From positions 1 to 64,000 of the forward strand of contig JACKAB010000005.1 in NCBI GenBank assembly GCA_020635285.1: 64,000 bases of DNA. Reading direction: 5' to 3'. Position 1 is the first letter of the stretch; every line of letters begins with the position of its first letter. This DNA is from Ignavibacteriales bacterium (GTDB lineage Bacteria; Bacteroidota; Ignavibacteria; Ignavibacteriales; Melioribacteraceae). The notes beneath the pieces are model-generated. The model worked only from the letters and a program-made list of their open reading frames with translations. It was not told where the DNA came from and searched no databases. Both the position numbers and the translations under genes were made by a program. Below, one piece after another: positions 36,957 to 47,673 of the stretch.

Positions 36957-39686
36957 ATGACAAAAATGTACAAAATCATTTTGCTGACACTCTTTGCTGC
37001 CTCACTTACCTTTGCACAAACTTATAAGGTATCTGGAACAGTTACAAGTCAACAAACTGGCGAAAATTTAATTGGCGCCAATGTTTACGTAAAAGGTTTA
37101 GCAATTGGTGCAGCTACAGATGCGAATGGTAAATACGAATTTAACATTCCAAGCGGCAGCTATACAATTATTTGCAGCTTTATTGGTTTTGAAGCAGCGC
37201 AAATATTAGATGTGGATATAACAAACAATCTTGAGTTAGATTTCCAACTTAAAGATTATGCATATTCTCTTAGTGTAACTGTGTTGGCTGATAGAGCTAA
37301 AGAAAGAGAAACTCCAGTTGCTTTTACAAATCTTGAGAAGAAAGATGTTGAGTTCAAATTAGGATCTCAAGATATTCCAATGGTATTGAACACAACTCCA
37401 AGTGTTTATGCAACAATGACAGGCGGAGGGGCTGGGGACGCAAGAATCAATATCCGTGGTTTTGATCAAAGAAATGTTGCTATTATGATAAATGGTGTAC
37501 CAATCAACGACATGGAAAACGGTTGGGTATATTGGTCAAACTGGGATGGTGTTGGTGATGCAACTTCTTCAATTCAGATACAAAGAGGATTAAGCGCAGT
37601 AAACTTAGCAACTCCTTCTATTGGTGGAACGATGAACGTAATTACCGACCCAACTGCTGCAAAGTTTGGCGGTAGATTCAAACAAGAGTTTGGAGATGCT
37701 TCATTTATTAAATCAACACTTTCTGCTAATTCTGGTTTGATTGATGATACTTGGGCCGTTAGTGCTGTTATTGTTAAAAAAACAGGAAATGGTCTAATCG
37801 ATGCAACTTGGACTGATGCTTGGGCTTATTATTTTGGAGCTAGCTATAATCTAAATGCAACTAATAGATTAGAACTTTATGCTCTAGGTGCTCCTCAGAG
37901 ACATGGACAAAATTCTTATGCGCAAAATGCAGCGGCTTATAATCAAAAATATGCTCGTGAAGTTTTAGGTTACTCTCAAGCAGCTCTTGATAAATTTCCA
38001 CAAGCCTCTAGCGGCAGATTTTATAATGAAACATGGAATAATGTTAGTTCAGATTATACAGGTCAACAATGGACCACAAATTTATTTGGATTTAGTGGCA
38101 GTTCTGCTAGCGCACAAGATCGGCATGATCCAGATTTTATTAACGAAAGAGAAAACTTCTTTCACAAACCGATCGTAAATTTAAATTGGTATTCTACATT
38201 ATCTAATAATCTTAATCTTTATACAACTCTTTATTATTCTGGCGGACATGGTGGTGGAACAGGAACTTTTGGTGATATTACTTGGGATTATAACAGCCCT
38301 TCAAGAATTGCTGATTGGAATAAAACTATTGCAGTAAATAGAGGCTCCGCAGATAGGAAAGGAAATGCTAAAACCGCCGGAGAATCCAATGCTATTTTAA
38401 GAAATAGTAGAAATGATCAATGGACTGTTGGATTGATTTCTAAGGCTTATTATAAAATTTCAGATAACTTCAAAACCTCTTTTGGGATTGATTGGAGAAC
38501 TGCTGAAATTGATCATTATAGAGAAGTTAGAGATTTACTAGGTGGAAATTACTATTCAGACAATAGCGATGAATTTAATCCTAATAGAAAACTTGTGCTA
38601 GGTGATAAATTTAATTATTACAATACAAATACAGTTGATTGGATAGGTGGATATTTACAAGGCGAATACAGCGAAGATAGATGGACGGTTTATGGAATGG
38701 GAGGATATTCTACTATTAAATATACATTTGTTGATCATTTCCAAAAAGGTCCTGATGGTGGAGAACTTACTGCTGATCCTGCTGCAATTGGTGGATATCA
38801 AGTGAAGGGTGGCGCAAGTTTTAGAGTAAGCAACGTATCTGATTTCTTTGTTAATGCTGGTTATGTTGCCAAATCACCAATCTTTGACCAAGTTGTTGAT
38901 GATGGAACCGGAATAATTGCTAATGATCCGGCAAATGAGATTTTTACAAATTATGAAGCCGGATGGAATTATAGATCACCTGATGGTAAAGTTGCACTTA
39001 AAGGAAATGTTTATTACACACTTTGGTTAGATAGATCAAATTCAAGAGGCGTTCAAAACCTAGATGGATCTGAAGGAATAGTATTTATTAACGGTTTAGA
39101 TTCGAGACATTATGGATTAGAAGTTGAGGCAGCCTTAGCTCCTATAAAAGAAGTTAGATTGGACTTGTCAATGTCTCTGGGAAATTGGAAATATACAAGT
39201 GATGTAAATGCCAAGTATAGAGACTATTCTGACGCAAATAATCCTGATCAAGAGTATAATTTATATGTTGATGGCTTAAGAGTTGGAGATCAGCCACAGA
39301 CTGGATTAGCTGCATCAGTTACAGTTTTCCCAGTAAAAGGATTATCATTAAACGGTGTAGTTAAACATTATAGACAATACTATGCAAATTGGGATGCTTT
39401 TTCAAGAACAAATCCACTTGATAGACAACAAAGCTGGAAAGTTCCTGATTATACAGTAGTAGATTTACACGCAGCTTATGATATACCTTTGGATCTTGGC
39501 AGTGTTAATTTACAATTGTTCGGTCACGTATTTAATTTGTTAGACGCAATTTATGTACAAGATGCTTTAGACAATAGTGCATTTAATGCTTATACAGGTA
39601 ACGGTGTAACACACGCTGCAGATGATGCTGAAGTATTTTTAGGTTTACCAAGATCATTTAACCTTGGTATTAGCATTTTATTCTAA
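36957..39686 (+). CDS. TonB-dependent receptor with carboxypeptidase-regulatory-like domain (first of a tandem pair)
   Basis: About 909 residues. ATG 36957 follows AGGA by 9 bases; ATG 36942 is an alternative. The signal peptide ends LTFAQ. Residues 20-100 are a CarboxypepD-reg-like domain (YKVSGTVTSQQTGENLIGANVYV, AATDANGKYEFNIPSG). The plug follows: KERETPVAFTNLE, MVLNTTPSVYA, INIRGFDQRNVAIMINGVPIND, IQIQRGLSAV and IGGTMNVITD. The remainder is a 22-strand barrel ending GLPRSFNLGISILF. It imports a ligand energised by TonB; no SusD is adjacent, so the substrate could be a siderophore, vitamin or peptide. Its frame is intact over 2.7 kb. Confidence 0.92.
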   Translation: MTKMYKIILLTLFAASLTFAQTYKVSGTVTSQQTGENLIGANVYVKGLAIGAATDANGKYEFNIPSGSYTIICSFIGFEAAQILDVDITNNLELDFQLKDYAYSLSVTVLADRAKERETPVAFTNLEKKDVEFKLGSQDIPMVLNTTPSVYATMTGGGAGDARINIRGFDQRNVAIMINGVPINDMENGWVYWSNWDGVGDATSSIQIQRGLSAVNLATPSIGGTMNVITDPTAAKFGGRFKQEFGDASFIKSTLSANSGLIDDTWAVSAVIVKKTGNGLIDATWTDAWAYYFGASYNLNATNRLELYALGAPQRHGQNSYAQNAAAYNQKYAREVLGYSQAALDKFPQASSGRFYNETWNNVSSDYTGQQWTTNLFGFSGSSASAQDRHDPDFINERENFFHKPIVNLNWYSTLSNNLNLYTTLYYSGGHGGGTGTFGDITWDYNSPSRIADWNKTIAVNRGSADRKGNAKTAGESNAILRNSRNDQWTVGLISKAYYKISDNFKTSFGIDWRTAEIDHYREVRDLLGGNYYSDNSDEFNPNRKLVLGDKFNYYNTNTVDWIGGYLQGEYSEDRWTVYGMGGYSTIKYTFVDHFQKGPDGGELTADPAAIGGYQVKGGASFRVSNVSDFFVNAGYVAKSPIFDQVVDDGTGIIANDPANEIFTNYEAGWNYRSPDGKVALKGNVYYTLWLDRSNSRGVQNLDGSEGIVFINGLDSRHYGLEVEAALAPIKEVRLDLSMSLGNWKYTSDVNAKYRDYSDANNPDQEYNLYVDGLRVGDQPQTGLAASVTVFPVKGLSLNGVVKHYRQYYANWDAFSRTNPLDRQQSWKVPDYTVVDLHAAYDIPLDLGSVNLQLFGHVFNLLDAIYVQDALDNSAFNAYTGNGVTHAADDAEVFLGLPRSFNLGISILF

Positions 39687-39710
39687 TTTTAGAATTAGAA
39701 TAGATTATTT

Positions 39711-39738
39711 AAAGCCGCTCAATTGGGCGGCTTTTTTA
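39711..39738 (+). terminator. Rho-independent terminator between the two TonB receptors
   Basis: AAAGCCGCTC (39711-39720), loop AATT, GGGCGGCTTT (39725-39734) form a 10-bp stem with one wobble, then further T residues. It makes the two receptor genes separate transcription units or permits only partial read-through. Confidence 0.92.
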
Positions 39739-39791
39739 TTATTTTTACACTTCAATTCAGTAAGATTATTTATTAGAAAGTACTCTTTTAG

Positions 39792-42338
39792 ATGCAAAAA
39801 ATATTTTTCCTTTTAGTTTTTACAATTCAATTATCAGCCCAAAATTTTACAGTAAGTGGAATTGTTAAAGATTCTTTGAACGGGACTCCTTTATCATTAG
39901 CCAATGTTTTTATCTCGGAATTAAATAGTGGTACAACTTGCAATTCTAATGGAAAATTTGAAATTAGTTTTTCAAAAAAAGGTGAATACCAATTCACTTT
40001 TTCATTCATCGGATATGAGAAAGTTACAAGATTAATAAATATTCCTCATGATAAATTCATTGAAGTTTCACTTTTACCTTCGGAAATATGGCTTGGAGAA
40101 ACCACTGTAATAAGTTCCTTGCCAAAGTTTAGAGAAACTCCAGTTGCGTTTTCTGTTTTAACAAGCAAAGATATTAATCTGCGGTTAGGCAGTAAAGAAG
40201 CAATACATATTTTAGAAACCACACCAAGTTCATATATCTCTCAACAAGGCGGTGGTATTGGTGAACAGAGATTAAGTATTAGAGGCTTTGATCAAACAAA
40301 TATTGCTGTGATGATTAATGGAATTCCAATTAATAATCCGGAAAATGGAGAAATTTATTGGTCAAATTGGGCTGGTATTTCAGACATTATTGAGTATATT
40401 CATGTTCAACGGGGCTTAAGTGCAATACCTTATTCAATATCTGCAATTGGAGGTAGTGTAAATTTTATCACAACCGGTTCAAGTGCATTAAATCCAGGTG
40501 CTAAATTTAAAACAGAGTTTGGATCTGACAATCTAAAAAAGAGTGCTGTTAGTTTTACTTCTCAATTGACTGAGAAGATAGGCTTAACCGGATTAGTTTC
40601 AAAAAGAACCATGGATGGATTTGCAGATAAAGTTTATTCAGATGAACTAGCATATTTTTTAGCGTTAGGAATGTTATTTGACGATGTTTCAATTCAAGTT
40701 CAATTGTTTGGCTCACCTCAAAAACATGGACAAAGATTAACACCACAAACTATTAACGATTGGTCAAATTATGGCAAAGAGTATAATGCTGATTGGGGTA
40801 ATCTAAATGGTAAGCCACTAAATCTAAGAGATAATGAATTTCATAATCCAACATTAAGTATTAATCAAAATTGGCAAATAACAAAGGACTTAGTTTGGAA
40901 TAACATAATTTCGTTATCCCGTGGAATAGGCGGAGGAACAGTCCCTCCATGGTATCCGGAACTTTCAAGAACTGAGACTGGGCAAATAGATTTTGATAAA
41001 GAGTGGCAGCTAAATTCTAATAATATTGATTCAATTTATAGCCCAAACTTAAATAAATCTGTAATCGCACTAAGAAAGGGAATACATAAAAATTACAGGG
41101 CAAATTTAATTTCAGTTTTAGGCTATAATTTTAATAACTTAAAATTCACTATTGGGTTTGATGGAAAATATTATGAAGCGCAGAATTACAATCAGCTAAG
41201 CAATTTATTGGGAGGGGATTACACAACATGGAGCAATGATGTTAACGATAACCCAAACAAAATGCTTTATGTTGGAGATAAAGTAGATTTTAATGCAGAT
41301 AGTTTCACAAGAAGTTTTGGATCATTTTTTCAAGTTGAATATTTGAAAGATCCGTTTTCGGCGTATCTCAATTTAGCACTGTCAAAAACGCAATATAATC
41401 AAATAAATTATTTCAATTTTCTTAAAACAGATCCAAACAGAGAAACCGGGTGGAAAAGCTTTACTGGCGCCTCGTTCAAGGCAGGAATAAATTACAATAT
41501 AAACGGTTATAATAATGTTTTTTTTAATATAGGAAACTTTTCAAGAGCTCCTTTATCGATGAATGTTTATGATTATGAAAATAATGTCTATGGAAATAGT
41601 AGAAATGAAAAAATATTTTCGTTTGAAATTGGATATGGATTAAAAACTGAGATTACTAAACTCAGCTTAAATTATTTTAGCACCGACTGGAAAGATAAAG
41701 CCTTCAGTCAAGCATTCACTAGTAATGAAACACAGGCAATTTATTATTACAGTTTATTCGGTGCATCAGCAAGGCATAGCGGAATAGAATTTGACGGAAT
41801 ATTAAAAGTTACCCAAAACTTACAATTAAATACAATGTTCTCATATCTAAATAATAAATGGACAAGTGATATTGATGCTGCTGTAAGACCAGAATCAAAT
41901 CCGAACGATGAAATTAATTTTCATACCTTTTCAAATAATTTGTATGTCGGTGATTTCCCGATGACAACTGCCTCAATTGGTTTTTATTATGAGAATGAAA
42001 TATCGAATAAAGTAAAAGTTTATTTTAATCCGATTTATAATTTTTATGGAAGATACTATTCCAAATTTGTTCCAGAGTCAAGAACTAATTCCAATGATGC
42101 AAATATTCAACCTTGGAGGCTTCCCAATTTCTATTATGTTGACTTGCATTTAGGTTTTGAAATATTATTAGATCATCAGGTTATAAAAAATCTCAATATT
42201 TCATTTAATTTATTTAATATTTTAAATCAAGAATTTATTTCCGATGCCATTGATGGAGAAACCCACAATGCCCAAAGTGCTTTAGTTTGGTTTGGCAGAG
42301 AAAGATGGTGGAGTACAAATATTGTATTAGAATTTTAA
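39792..42338 (+). CDS. TonB-dependent receptor (second of a tandem pair)
   Basis: 848 residues, intact. It has the same architecture as its neighbour: signal peptide (FFLLVFTIQLSAQ), CarboxypepD-reg domain (FTVSGIVKDSLNGTPLSLANVF), plug (FRETPVAFSVL, LSIRGFDQTNIAVMINGIPIN, IEYIHVQRGLSAI, AIGGSVNFIT) and a barrel ending RWWSTNIVLEF. Shared words such as RETPVAF, IRGFDQ and IYWSNW/VYWSNW show the two are paralogues from an old tandem duplication. Length differs mostly in the barrel loops, so the ligands may differ. It is followed 96 bases later by the nucleotide pyrophosphatase gene. Confidence 0.92.
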   Translation: MQKIFFLLVFTIQLSAQNFTVSGIVKDSLNGTPLSLANVFISELNSGTTCNSNGKFEISFSKKGEYQFTFSFIGYEKVTRLINIPHDKFIEVSLLPSEIWLGETTVISSLPKFRETPVAFSVLTSKDINLRLGSKEAIHILETTPSSYISQQGGGIGEQRLSIRGFDQTNIAVMINGIPINNPENGEIYWSNWAGISDIIEYIHVQRGLSAIPYSISAIGGSVNFITTGSSALNPGAKFKTEFGSDNLKKSAVSFTSQLTEKIGLTGLVSKRTMDGFADKVYSDELAYFLALGMLFDDVSIQVQLFGSPQKHGQRLTPQTINDWSNYGKEYNADWGNLNGKPLNLRDNEFHNPTLSINQNWQITKDLVWNNIISLSRGIGGGTVPPWYPELSRTETGQIDFDKEWQLNSNNIDSIYSPNLNKSVIALRKGIHKNYRANLISVLGYNFNNLKFTIGFDGKYYEAQNYNQLSNLLGGDYTTWSNDVNDNPNKMLYVGDKVDFNADSFTRSFGSFFQVEYLKDPFSAYLNLALSKTQYNQINYFNFLKTDPNRETGWKSFTGASFKAGINYNINGYNNVFFNIGNFSRAPLSMNVYDYENNVYGNSRNEKIFSFEIGYGLKTEITKLSLNYFSTDWKDKAFSQAFTSNETQAIYYYSLFGASARHSGIEFDGILKVTQNLQLNTMFSYLNNKWTSDIDAAVRPESNPNDEINFHTFSNNLYVGDFPMTTASIGFYYENEISNKVKVYFNPIYNFYGRYYSKFVPESRTNSNDANIQPWRLPNFYYVDLHLGFEILLDHQVIKNLNISFNLFNILNQEFISDAIDGETHNAQSALVWFGRERWWSTNIVLEF

Positions 42339-42433
42339 TATAAAATGAAATTCAGTAATGAATTTAAGATGGGTTCTTTATTCCTAAATCATATATTTAA
42401 TTATTAAATGTAAATTATTATCTTATTATTTAA

Positions 42434-43667
42434 ATGAAAATCAAAACATATCTGCTTTCAATTTTTCTCATCACTGCATTAAACGCACAATCAACTCCTT
42501 ACGTAATCCTTATTTCATTCGATGGTTTCCGTTGGGATTACTCAGACAGAGGAATTACTCCTAATTTAGATAAAATGAAATTAAGCGGAGTTCATGCATC
42601 CTCAATGAAACCGGTATTTCCATCAAAGACTTTTCCAAATCATTATTCAATTATTACGGGCATGTATCCCGAGAATCACGGAATTATTGGGAATAATTTT
42701 GTTGATCCCATTCAAAATAAAAGGTATAGAGTTGGCGATTCTAATTCCGTAAGAGAAAGCTCTTGGTATTTAGGAGAAGCGTTCTGGCAGACTGCTAAAC
42801 GAAATGGAATAATTACAGCAGATTATTTTTGGCCCGGCGCGGAAATTAATTTGGAATATCGAAGACCAGATTTTGGAGAAAATATAAACATAAAAAACCG
42901 TATAAGGAACGCGTAGATGGTGTAATAAACTGGCTGAAATTTCCGCAAGCTGAACGACCTCATTTTATAAGTTTGTATTTTGATGCTACAGATACTTACG
43001 GACATAAATTTGGACCAAACTCACAAGAGGTGAATCAAGCAATCCAAAATCTTGATTCTATTCTTGGATATTTAAATGCCGAATTAGCTAAACTGGAAAT
43101 TAAAGATAGTATAAATATTGTTCTAGTTTCAGATCACGGAATGACGGAAGTTAGTCCCGAACGCACTATAAATATTGATGATTTACTTATCGGATATAAT
43201 TTTAATTTGGAAGGCGAAGTAGCATTTGCAGATATTGAGGTTTCTAAGGAAGATTTGCCAGAAGTTTTTAATCTACTTAAAAAGAATGAAAATCATTATA
43301 AAGTTTATTTAAAAAATGAGGTTCCAAGTTATTTTCATTATTCAAAACACCCTTTTATTTCCTCTATAGTATTGATTGCAGATTTGGGATGGCAAATTAT
43401 GACGAATAAAGATATGGAAATAAATAAAAAAATTATTCAAAAGGAAATCACGGTTATGATAATAATCAATTAGATATGCATGGAATCTTTTTTGCGAGCG
43501 GACCACAATTTAAATCAAATTACAAAGTTGGTACAATTCTGAATATTGATATATACCCGCTGCTAGCTAAAATATTTAATATAACGCCCAGAGCCAATAT
43601 TGATGGGAACTTGGAGCGTATTGAGTTTATTTTAAAAATTAAGGAAAATTTTGGAAGACCTGCTTAA
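42434..43667 (+). CDS. Exported nucleotide pyrophosphatase/phosphodiesterase (alkaline phosphatase superfamily, frame-broken)
   Basis: About 411 residues when joined. The signal peptide is KTYLLSIFLITALNAQ. The metal and nucleophile motifs of the NPP family are present: LISFDGFRWDY, KPVFPSKTFPNHYSIITG (nucleophile Thr), SLYFDATDTYGHKFGP, IVLVSDHGM and DMHGIFFASGP. Breaks lie near 42900 (A run; resumes PYKERVDGVINWLKF) and near 43445. It would hydrolyse nucleotide or lipid phosphodiesters in the periplasm. Its last 17 bases overlap the M16 gene, so the two are probably co-expressed. Confidence 0.82.
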
Positions 43668-44921
43668 CATAGATTACAAAAAATTCACATTAAAAAATGG
43701 TTTAGAAGTTGTTCTTTATAAGAACGAATCCTTTCCAACAGTTTCTGTAAACATTTGGTATAAAGTTGGATCAGCAAATGAGAAACCGAATAAAACCGGT
43801 TTTGCACATTTATTTGAACATATGATGTTTCAAGGATCTCAAAATGTTCCGAAGGAAAAGCATTTCAAATTTATACAAGAGGCTGGCGGTAATTTAAATG
43901 GCTCCACAAGCATGGATAGAACCAACTACTATGAAACTTTACCTTCTGATAGTTTAGAACTTGCACTTTGGCTGGAATCTGATAGAATGGGATTTTTACT
44001 TCAGGCATTGACTAAAGATAAATTGAATAACCAAAAAGATGTGGTTATGAATGAACGTCGGCAAAATTATGATAACCAACCTTATGGTTTAGCTTGGGAA
44101 ATTATGTTTTCTAATTTATTTCCTGTTAATCATCCATATCATTGGCCAACTATTGGTTGGATGAAAGACATTGAAAAATTTGAACTTGATGATGTTAAAG
44201 ATTTTTTAAAGATTATTACGCGCCTAATAATGCTAGTCTGGTTATTGGTGGAACTTTTGATGAAGATGAGGCAATAAAATTAGTAAAAAAATATTTTGAG
44301 GAAATTACACCTGCAAAAAATCTTGATGAATTAAAGATTGTTACTACTGAATTAGAATCGGTAAAAATATAATTCATGAAGATGATGTTCAACTTTCTAG
44401 AATTTATTTAGCTTGGCACTCTGAAAAGGGTTATGGGAAATACGATGCAGCTTTGGATGTTTTGTCAGATATTTTAACAGGTTCTAAAAGTTCCAGGTTG
44501 CAAAAAACATTTGGTTCATGATCTACAAATTGCTCAGGATGTTTCTGCCTTTCAGTACTCTGCAAAATATGATGGTGTCTTCTTTATAATTATTACCACT
44601 CATCAAAACAGTAATTTGGAAAAAATAAAAGAAGAAACTTTTAAGGTTATTCATCAAATTATGAAAGAGGGAATTACAGATTTAGAATTAGAGCGTTCGG
44701 TTAATAGTTTTAAGTCTTCTTACATTTATTCATTGCAAAATTTAGAGAATATGACAAACCAAATTAATAACTACAACTGCAATTTAAATGAACCGAATTC
44801 TATTGTTTTTGATATTCATAGATATACAAAATTAAAAAAAAAAGAAAATGTTGATGATGCAATGAAAAAATATTTATCTAAAAATTATGTTGAGCTTCAT
44901 ATAGTTCCGAAGCAAACCTAA
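43651..44921 (+). CDS. Catalytic M16 zinc peptidase (three frame breaks)
   Basis: About 423 residues when joined, from TTG 43651 overlapping the previous gene. The N-domain reads FTLKNGLEVVLYKNESFPTVSVN, WYKVGSANEKPNKTG and FAHLFEHMMFQGS, where HLFEH is the inverted zinc motif, with the distal Glu in a region such as NNQKDVVMNERRQNY. Breaks near 44215, 44368 and 44508 separate NNASLVIGGTFDEDEAI, VQLSRIYLAWHSEKGYGKYD and HDLQIAQDVSAFQYSA, the M16 C-domain. There is no signal peptide in this frame, so location is uncertain. The likely non-catalytic partner is at 32219. Confidence 0.82.
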
Positions 44922-44961
44922 TAGAAATTACTCTGAATTTACTAATTCATTGCAATTGTTA

Positions 44962-45460
44962 TTATTTATAATTTGTAAACTGAACCGGGAAATCTAAGTC
45001 AGCAGCTTTAAGCATTGACATAACTTCTTGAAGTTCATCCTTCTTAGCACCTTGAACTCTCACTTGTTCGTCCATAATTTGTGCGTTAACTTTTATCTTC
45101 ATTTCTTTAATCATTTTAGTGACAAGCTTTGCATTTTCTTTACTAATACCACTTTGCAAATTAATTAATTGTTTTACCCTTCCGCCGCCGGTAGCCTCAA
45201 TTTCATTAAGTTTCATTACCTTCAATGAAATTTGTCTCTTTATAAATTTGGATTGGAGAATATCAACTGAAGATTTAATTCCATAATCATCTTTGGAATT
45301 TATTAAAATAGTTTTATCACTTTTACTTAATTCAATTGTGGTTTTGGAATCCTTTTAAATCATATCTTTGAAGAATTTCTTTTTGTGCTTGGTTAATTGC
45401 ATTATCAACCTCTTGAAAATCAACATCAGAAACAACATCAAATGAAAATTTTTGTGCCAT
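44962..45460 (-). CDS. yajQ: YajQ-family nucleotide-binding protein (one frame break)
   Basis: About 165 residues. The start at 45460 gives AQKFSFDVVSDVDFQEVDNAINQ, then KEILQRYDLKG. A break near 45350 is followed by DSKTTIELSKSDKTILINSKDDYGIKSSVDIL and KRQISLKVMKLNEIEATGGG, a typical YajQ order (RYDFKGS, then the second ferredoxin-like domain). Family members bind nucleotides such as cyclic-di-GMP in Xanthomonas. It is convergent with the M16 gene. Confidence 0.85.
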
Positions 45461-45589
45461 TATTAACCTCGTAAAATTAAAATAATATTCAACGTAAATT
45501 TAACTCATTTTTCTCTTGAAAATGAATAATATTGGTGTATATTATTAATACTGAAATAAAATATTTTTAATGAAAAAGTAGGGAAACAA

Positions 45590-46524
45590 ATGAGAAAAAT
45601 ATTACTTGTTTTGTTAGTTACAATTATTTCTGTTTCTGTAACTTATGCACAAAACATACAATTGCATATGATGTAAATTTATCCGTGACCTGCGATGGTT
45701 TTGAAGGAATGTTAATGGGAAGCGGCTCAATTGTGGAAGGGCAGAGTATTCAATTTCCTTCTTATAAAATTCCAACTGATTTAACTTTCTTGCAAGGTTA
45801 TCAATCAATTCTAGATGTTTTTCTGAAGCAACAATTGAAGTTCCTGAAGGAACACTAAAGGAAAATGTAACTTTTAAAATTATGTTAAACCCAATTACAT
45901 GCGAATATGAAAATATAGGTTATGAAGAATTATTTGGAATGACAGTCAAAGTTGTTGGAGAAAGTTCAGGCGAACAAGCTCCATTTGGATATTACATGTT
46001 TAACGATGGGAAGCAAATTGTCTTAAAGTTGAAAGCTGCAAAATTATTCACATATTTAAGTGAACAAAAATTGACCTTTGAACAATTGTTTGGATGGTTT
46101 GTTACTGAAGGACTTTTAGCAGATGAGAACGGAATCAGTTTCCATTATACTTTGGGTGATGAATGGTTAAAAATTTATTTATCACATTTTCTAAAATTGC
46201 TATAGGTATTGATAATTCAGTAACAGATGTAAATATTATAAAACTTTGCCAACTGATTATCAATTAGCACAAAATTATCCTAATCCATTTAATCCAAAAG
46301 TACCACAATTTCATATTCATTGACCGAAAACAAAAGATGGATTTACAAAATTTACAGTTTATAACTCAATCGGTGTTGAAGTAAAAACCTTAGTTTCTGA
46401 AAATAAAATTGCCGGTAATTATGTAATAAATTTCAATGCGGGTAATTTACCATCTGGAATTTATTTTTATGATTTATCTTCCGGTACTTTTAGAAGCACG
46501 AAGAAGATGATTCTGATAAAATAG
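45590..46524 (+). CDS. Secreted protein with type IX sorting domain (frame-broken, function unknown)
   Basis: The start ATG 45590 follows AAGTAGGG. The signal peptide is RKILLVLLVTIISVSVTYAQ. Several breaks follow (near 45650, 45815, 46200, 46240, 46300 and 46325). The readable body includes AYDVNLSVTCDGFEGMLMGSG, IMLNPITCEYENIGYEELFG and DEWLKIYLSHFLKIAIGI. The C-terminal sorting domain is clear as LAQNYPNPFNPKSTT, then NKIAGNYVINFNAGNLPSGIYFYDL and STKKMILIK. I do not recognise the body. The sorting signal suggests export through a type IX system to the cell surface. Confidence 0.65.
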
Positions 46525-46552
46525 AAATCATTAAATAGAATTAAGTAGTAAT

Positions 46553-46585
46553 CCCGCCCAATAACAAATAGCGGGCTTTTTTTTT
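46553..46585 (+). terminator. Terminator after the sorting-domain protein
   Basis: CCCGC (46553-46557) and GCGGG (46571-46575) form a short GC-only stem with a 13-base loop, followed by C and nine T residues. Confidence 0.75.
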
Positions 46586-46608
46586 ATAAAAGTAAAAATA
46601 TTTCTCTG

Positions 46609-46682
46609 TCGGGGTGATAGGATTTGAACCTACGACCTCGTCGTCCCGAACGACGCGCGCTACCGGGCTACGCTACACCCCG
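46609..46682 (-). tRNA. tRNA-Pro (anticodon CGG)
   Basis: On the minus strand it begins CGGGGTG and ends CACCCCG plus discriminator A, a full acceptor stem. Anticodon stem CGTCG/CGACG encloses loop TTCGGGA, so the anticodon is CGG (Pro). The T arm GTAGGTTCAAATCCTAT is normal. CCA is not encoded. Confidence 0.95.
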
Positions 46683-46812
46683 ATTTTGTCTATATCAAAT
46701 TAAATTCGAAGTAAAAATAAATACAAAAGATCATTAAATAAAAGGAATTCTTATTCGATTATTTTAATAAAGTAAATCAAGAAAAAGAAAATTTAAACTT
46801 AATGAGGTTTTA

Positions 46813-47673
46813 ATGCCAGCTCCCCAAAACAATCTGGAAGTCTATTCAAGACTTGATAAAATCAAAAACTTACCCGCAATTCCCGAAATTATGTTTGATG
46901 CTATTAGTGTACTTAAAAGTGAACCTGGAAATGTTATTAAAATTGCAGAAATCATTGGTCAAGATCAAGGGATGGTTACTAGAATACTTTCAGTGGCCAA
47001 TTCGCCTTTGTATGGCATGTTGAGAAAAGTTACGACTTTAGAATTTGCAATTATGATTATGGGATCTAGAGAATTAGAAAATGTTATAACTGCAATTTCC
47101 TTATCAAATGCAATTAGGTTTGCACCAGTTGCAAACTTTAATGACCAAGATTACTGGAAACATTCAATGACAGTTGGGTTAACAGCAAAAGATCTTGCAA
47201 GACGCCTGGCGATGCCAGAAATTGCCGGAGATGCTTTTATAGGTGGAATGCTTCATGATATTGGAGTTCAGTTGATTGTAAAATATTTCCCAGATGAATA
47301 TCAACAAATATTTTCTACCTTGAATGAAAGTAATAAATTTATTGATTTAGAAACAAGTATTATGGGTTTATCTCATCAAGAACTAGGTGCTTATTTACTT
47401 AAAAAATGGGATTTACCAATCTCATTGGTTGAATGTGTTCAATTTCATCATAATCCATTAGATTCAGCGGAAAATAAAATCTTAGTCGCAATTGTTCAGT
47501 TGGCTGATTTTGTTACCAATCAGTTAAAAACTTCAAATAATATTTGGGACGAAGGAGTTGTGTTGGATCACTCATTAAGTAAATTGCTTGGATTTGAATC
47601 TTATGATGAACTGATAAAATTTTATACAGAGTACTCAGAATTAATGACAGACGTGGTCACTTCTAAAAACTAA
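46813..47673 (+). CDS. HDOD-domain signalling protein
   Basis: 286 residues made up almost wholly of an HDOD domain: LPAIPEIMFDAISVLKSEPGN, IAEIIGQDQGMVTRILSVANSPLYG, TTLEFAIMIMGSRELENVI, YWKHSMTVGLTAKDLA, FIGGMLHDIGVQLIVKYFP and VQFHHNP. The HD motif partly survives (LLHDIG-type), but HDOD domains usually lack phosphodiesterase activity and act in signalling and motility. It has no receiver domain and no membrane part. It stands alone, followed by a 300-base gap. Confidence 0.9.
   Translation: MPAPQNNLEVYSRLDKIKNLPAIPEIMFDAISVLKSEPGNVIKIAEIIGQDQGMVTRILSVANSPLYGMLRKVTTLEFAIMIMGSRELENVITAISLSNAIRFAPVANFNDQDYWKHSMTVGLTAKDLARRLAMPEIAGDAFIGGMLHDIGVQLIVKYFPDEYQQIFSTLNESNKFIDLETSIMGLSHQELGAYLLKKWDLPISLVECVQFHHNPLDSAENKILVAIVQLADFVTNQLKTSNNIWDEGVVLDHSLSKLLGFESYDELIKFYTEYSELMTDVVTSKN

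Noticed and set aside
36957..42338. The TonB receptor pair as a polysaccharide utilisation locus
   Set aside because: No SusD-like gene or glycoside hydrolase is adjacent; the amylase is 26 kb away on the other strand.
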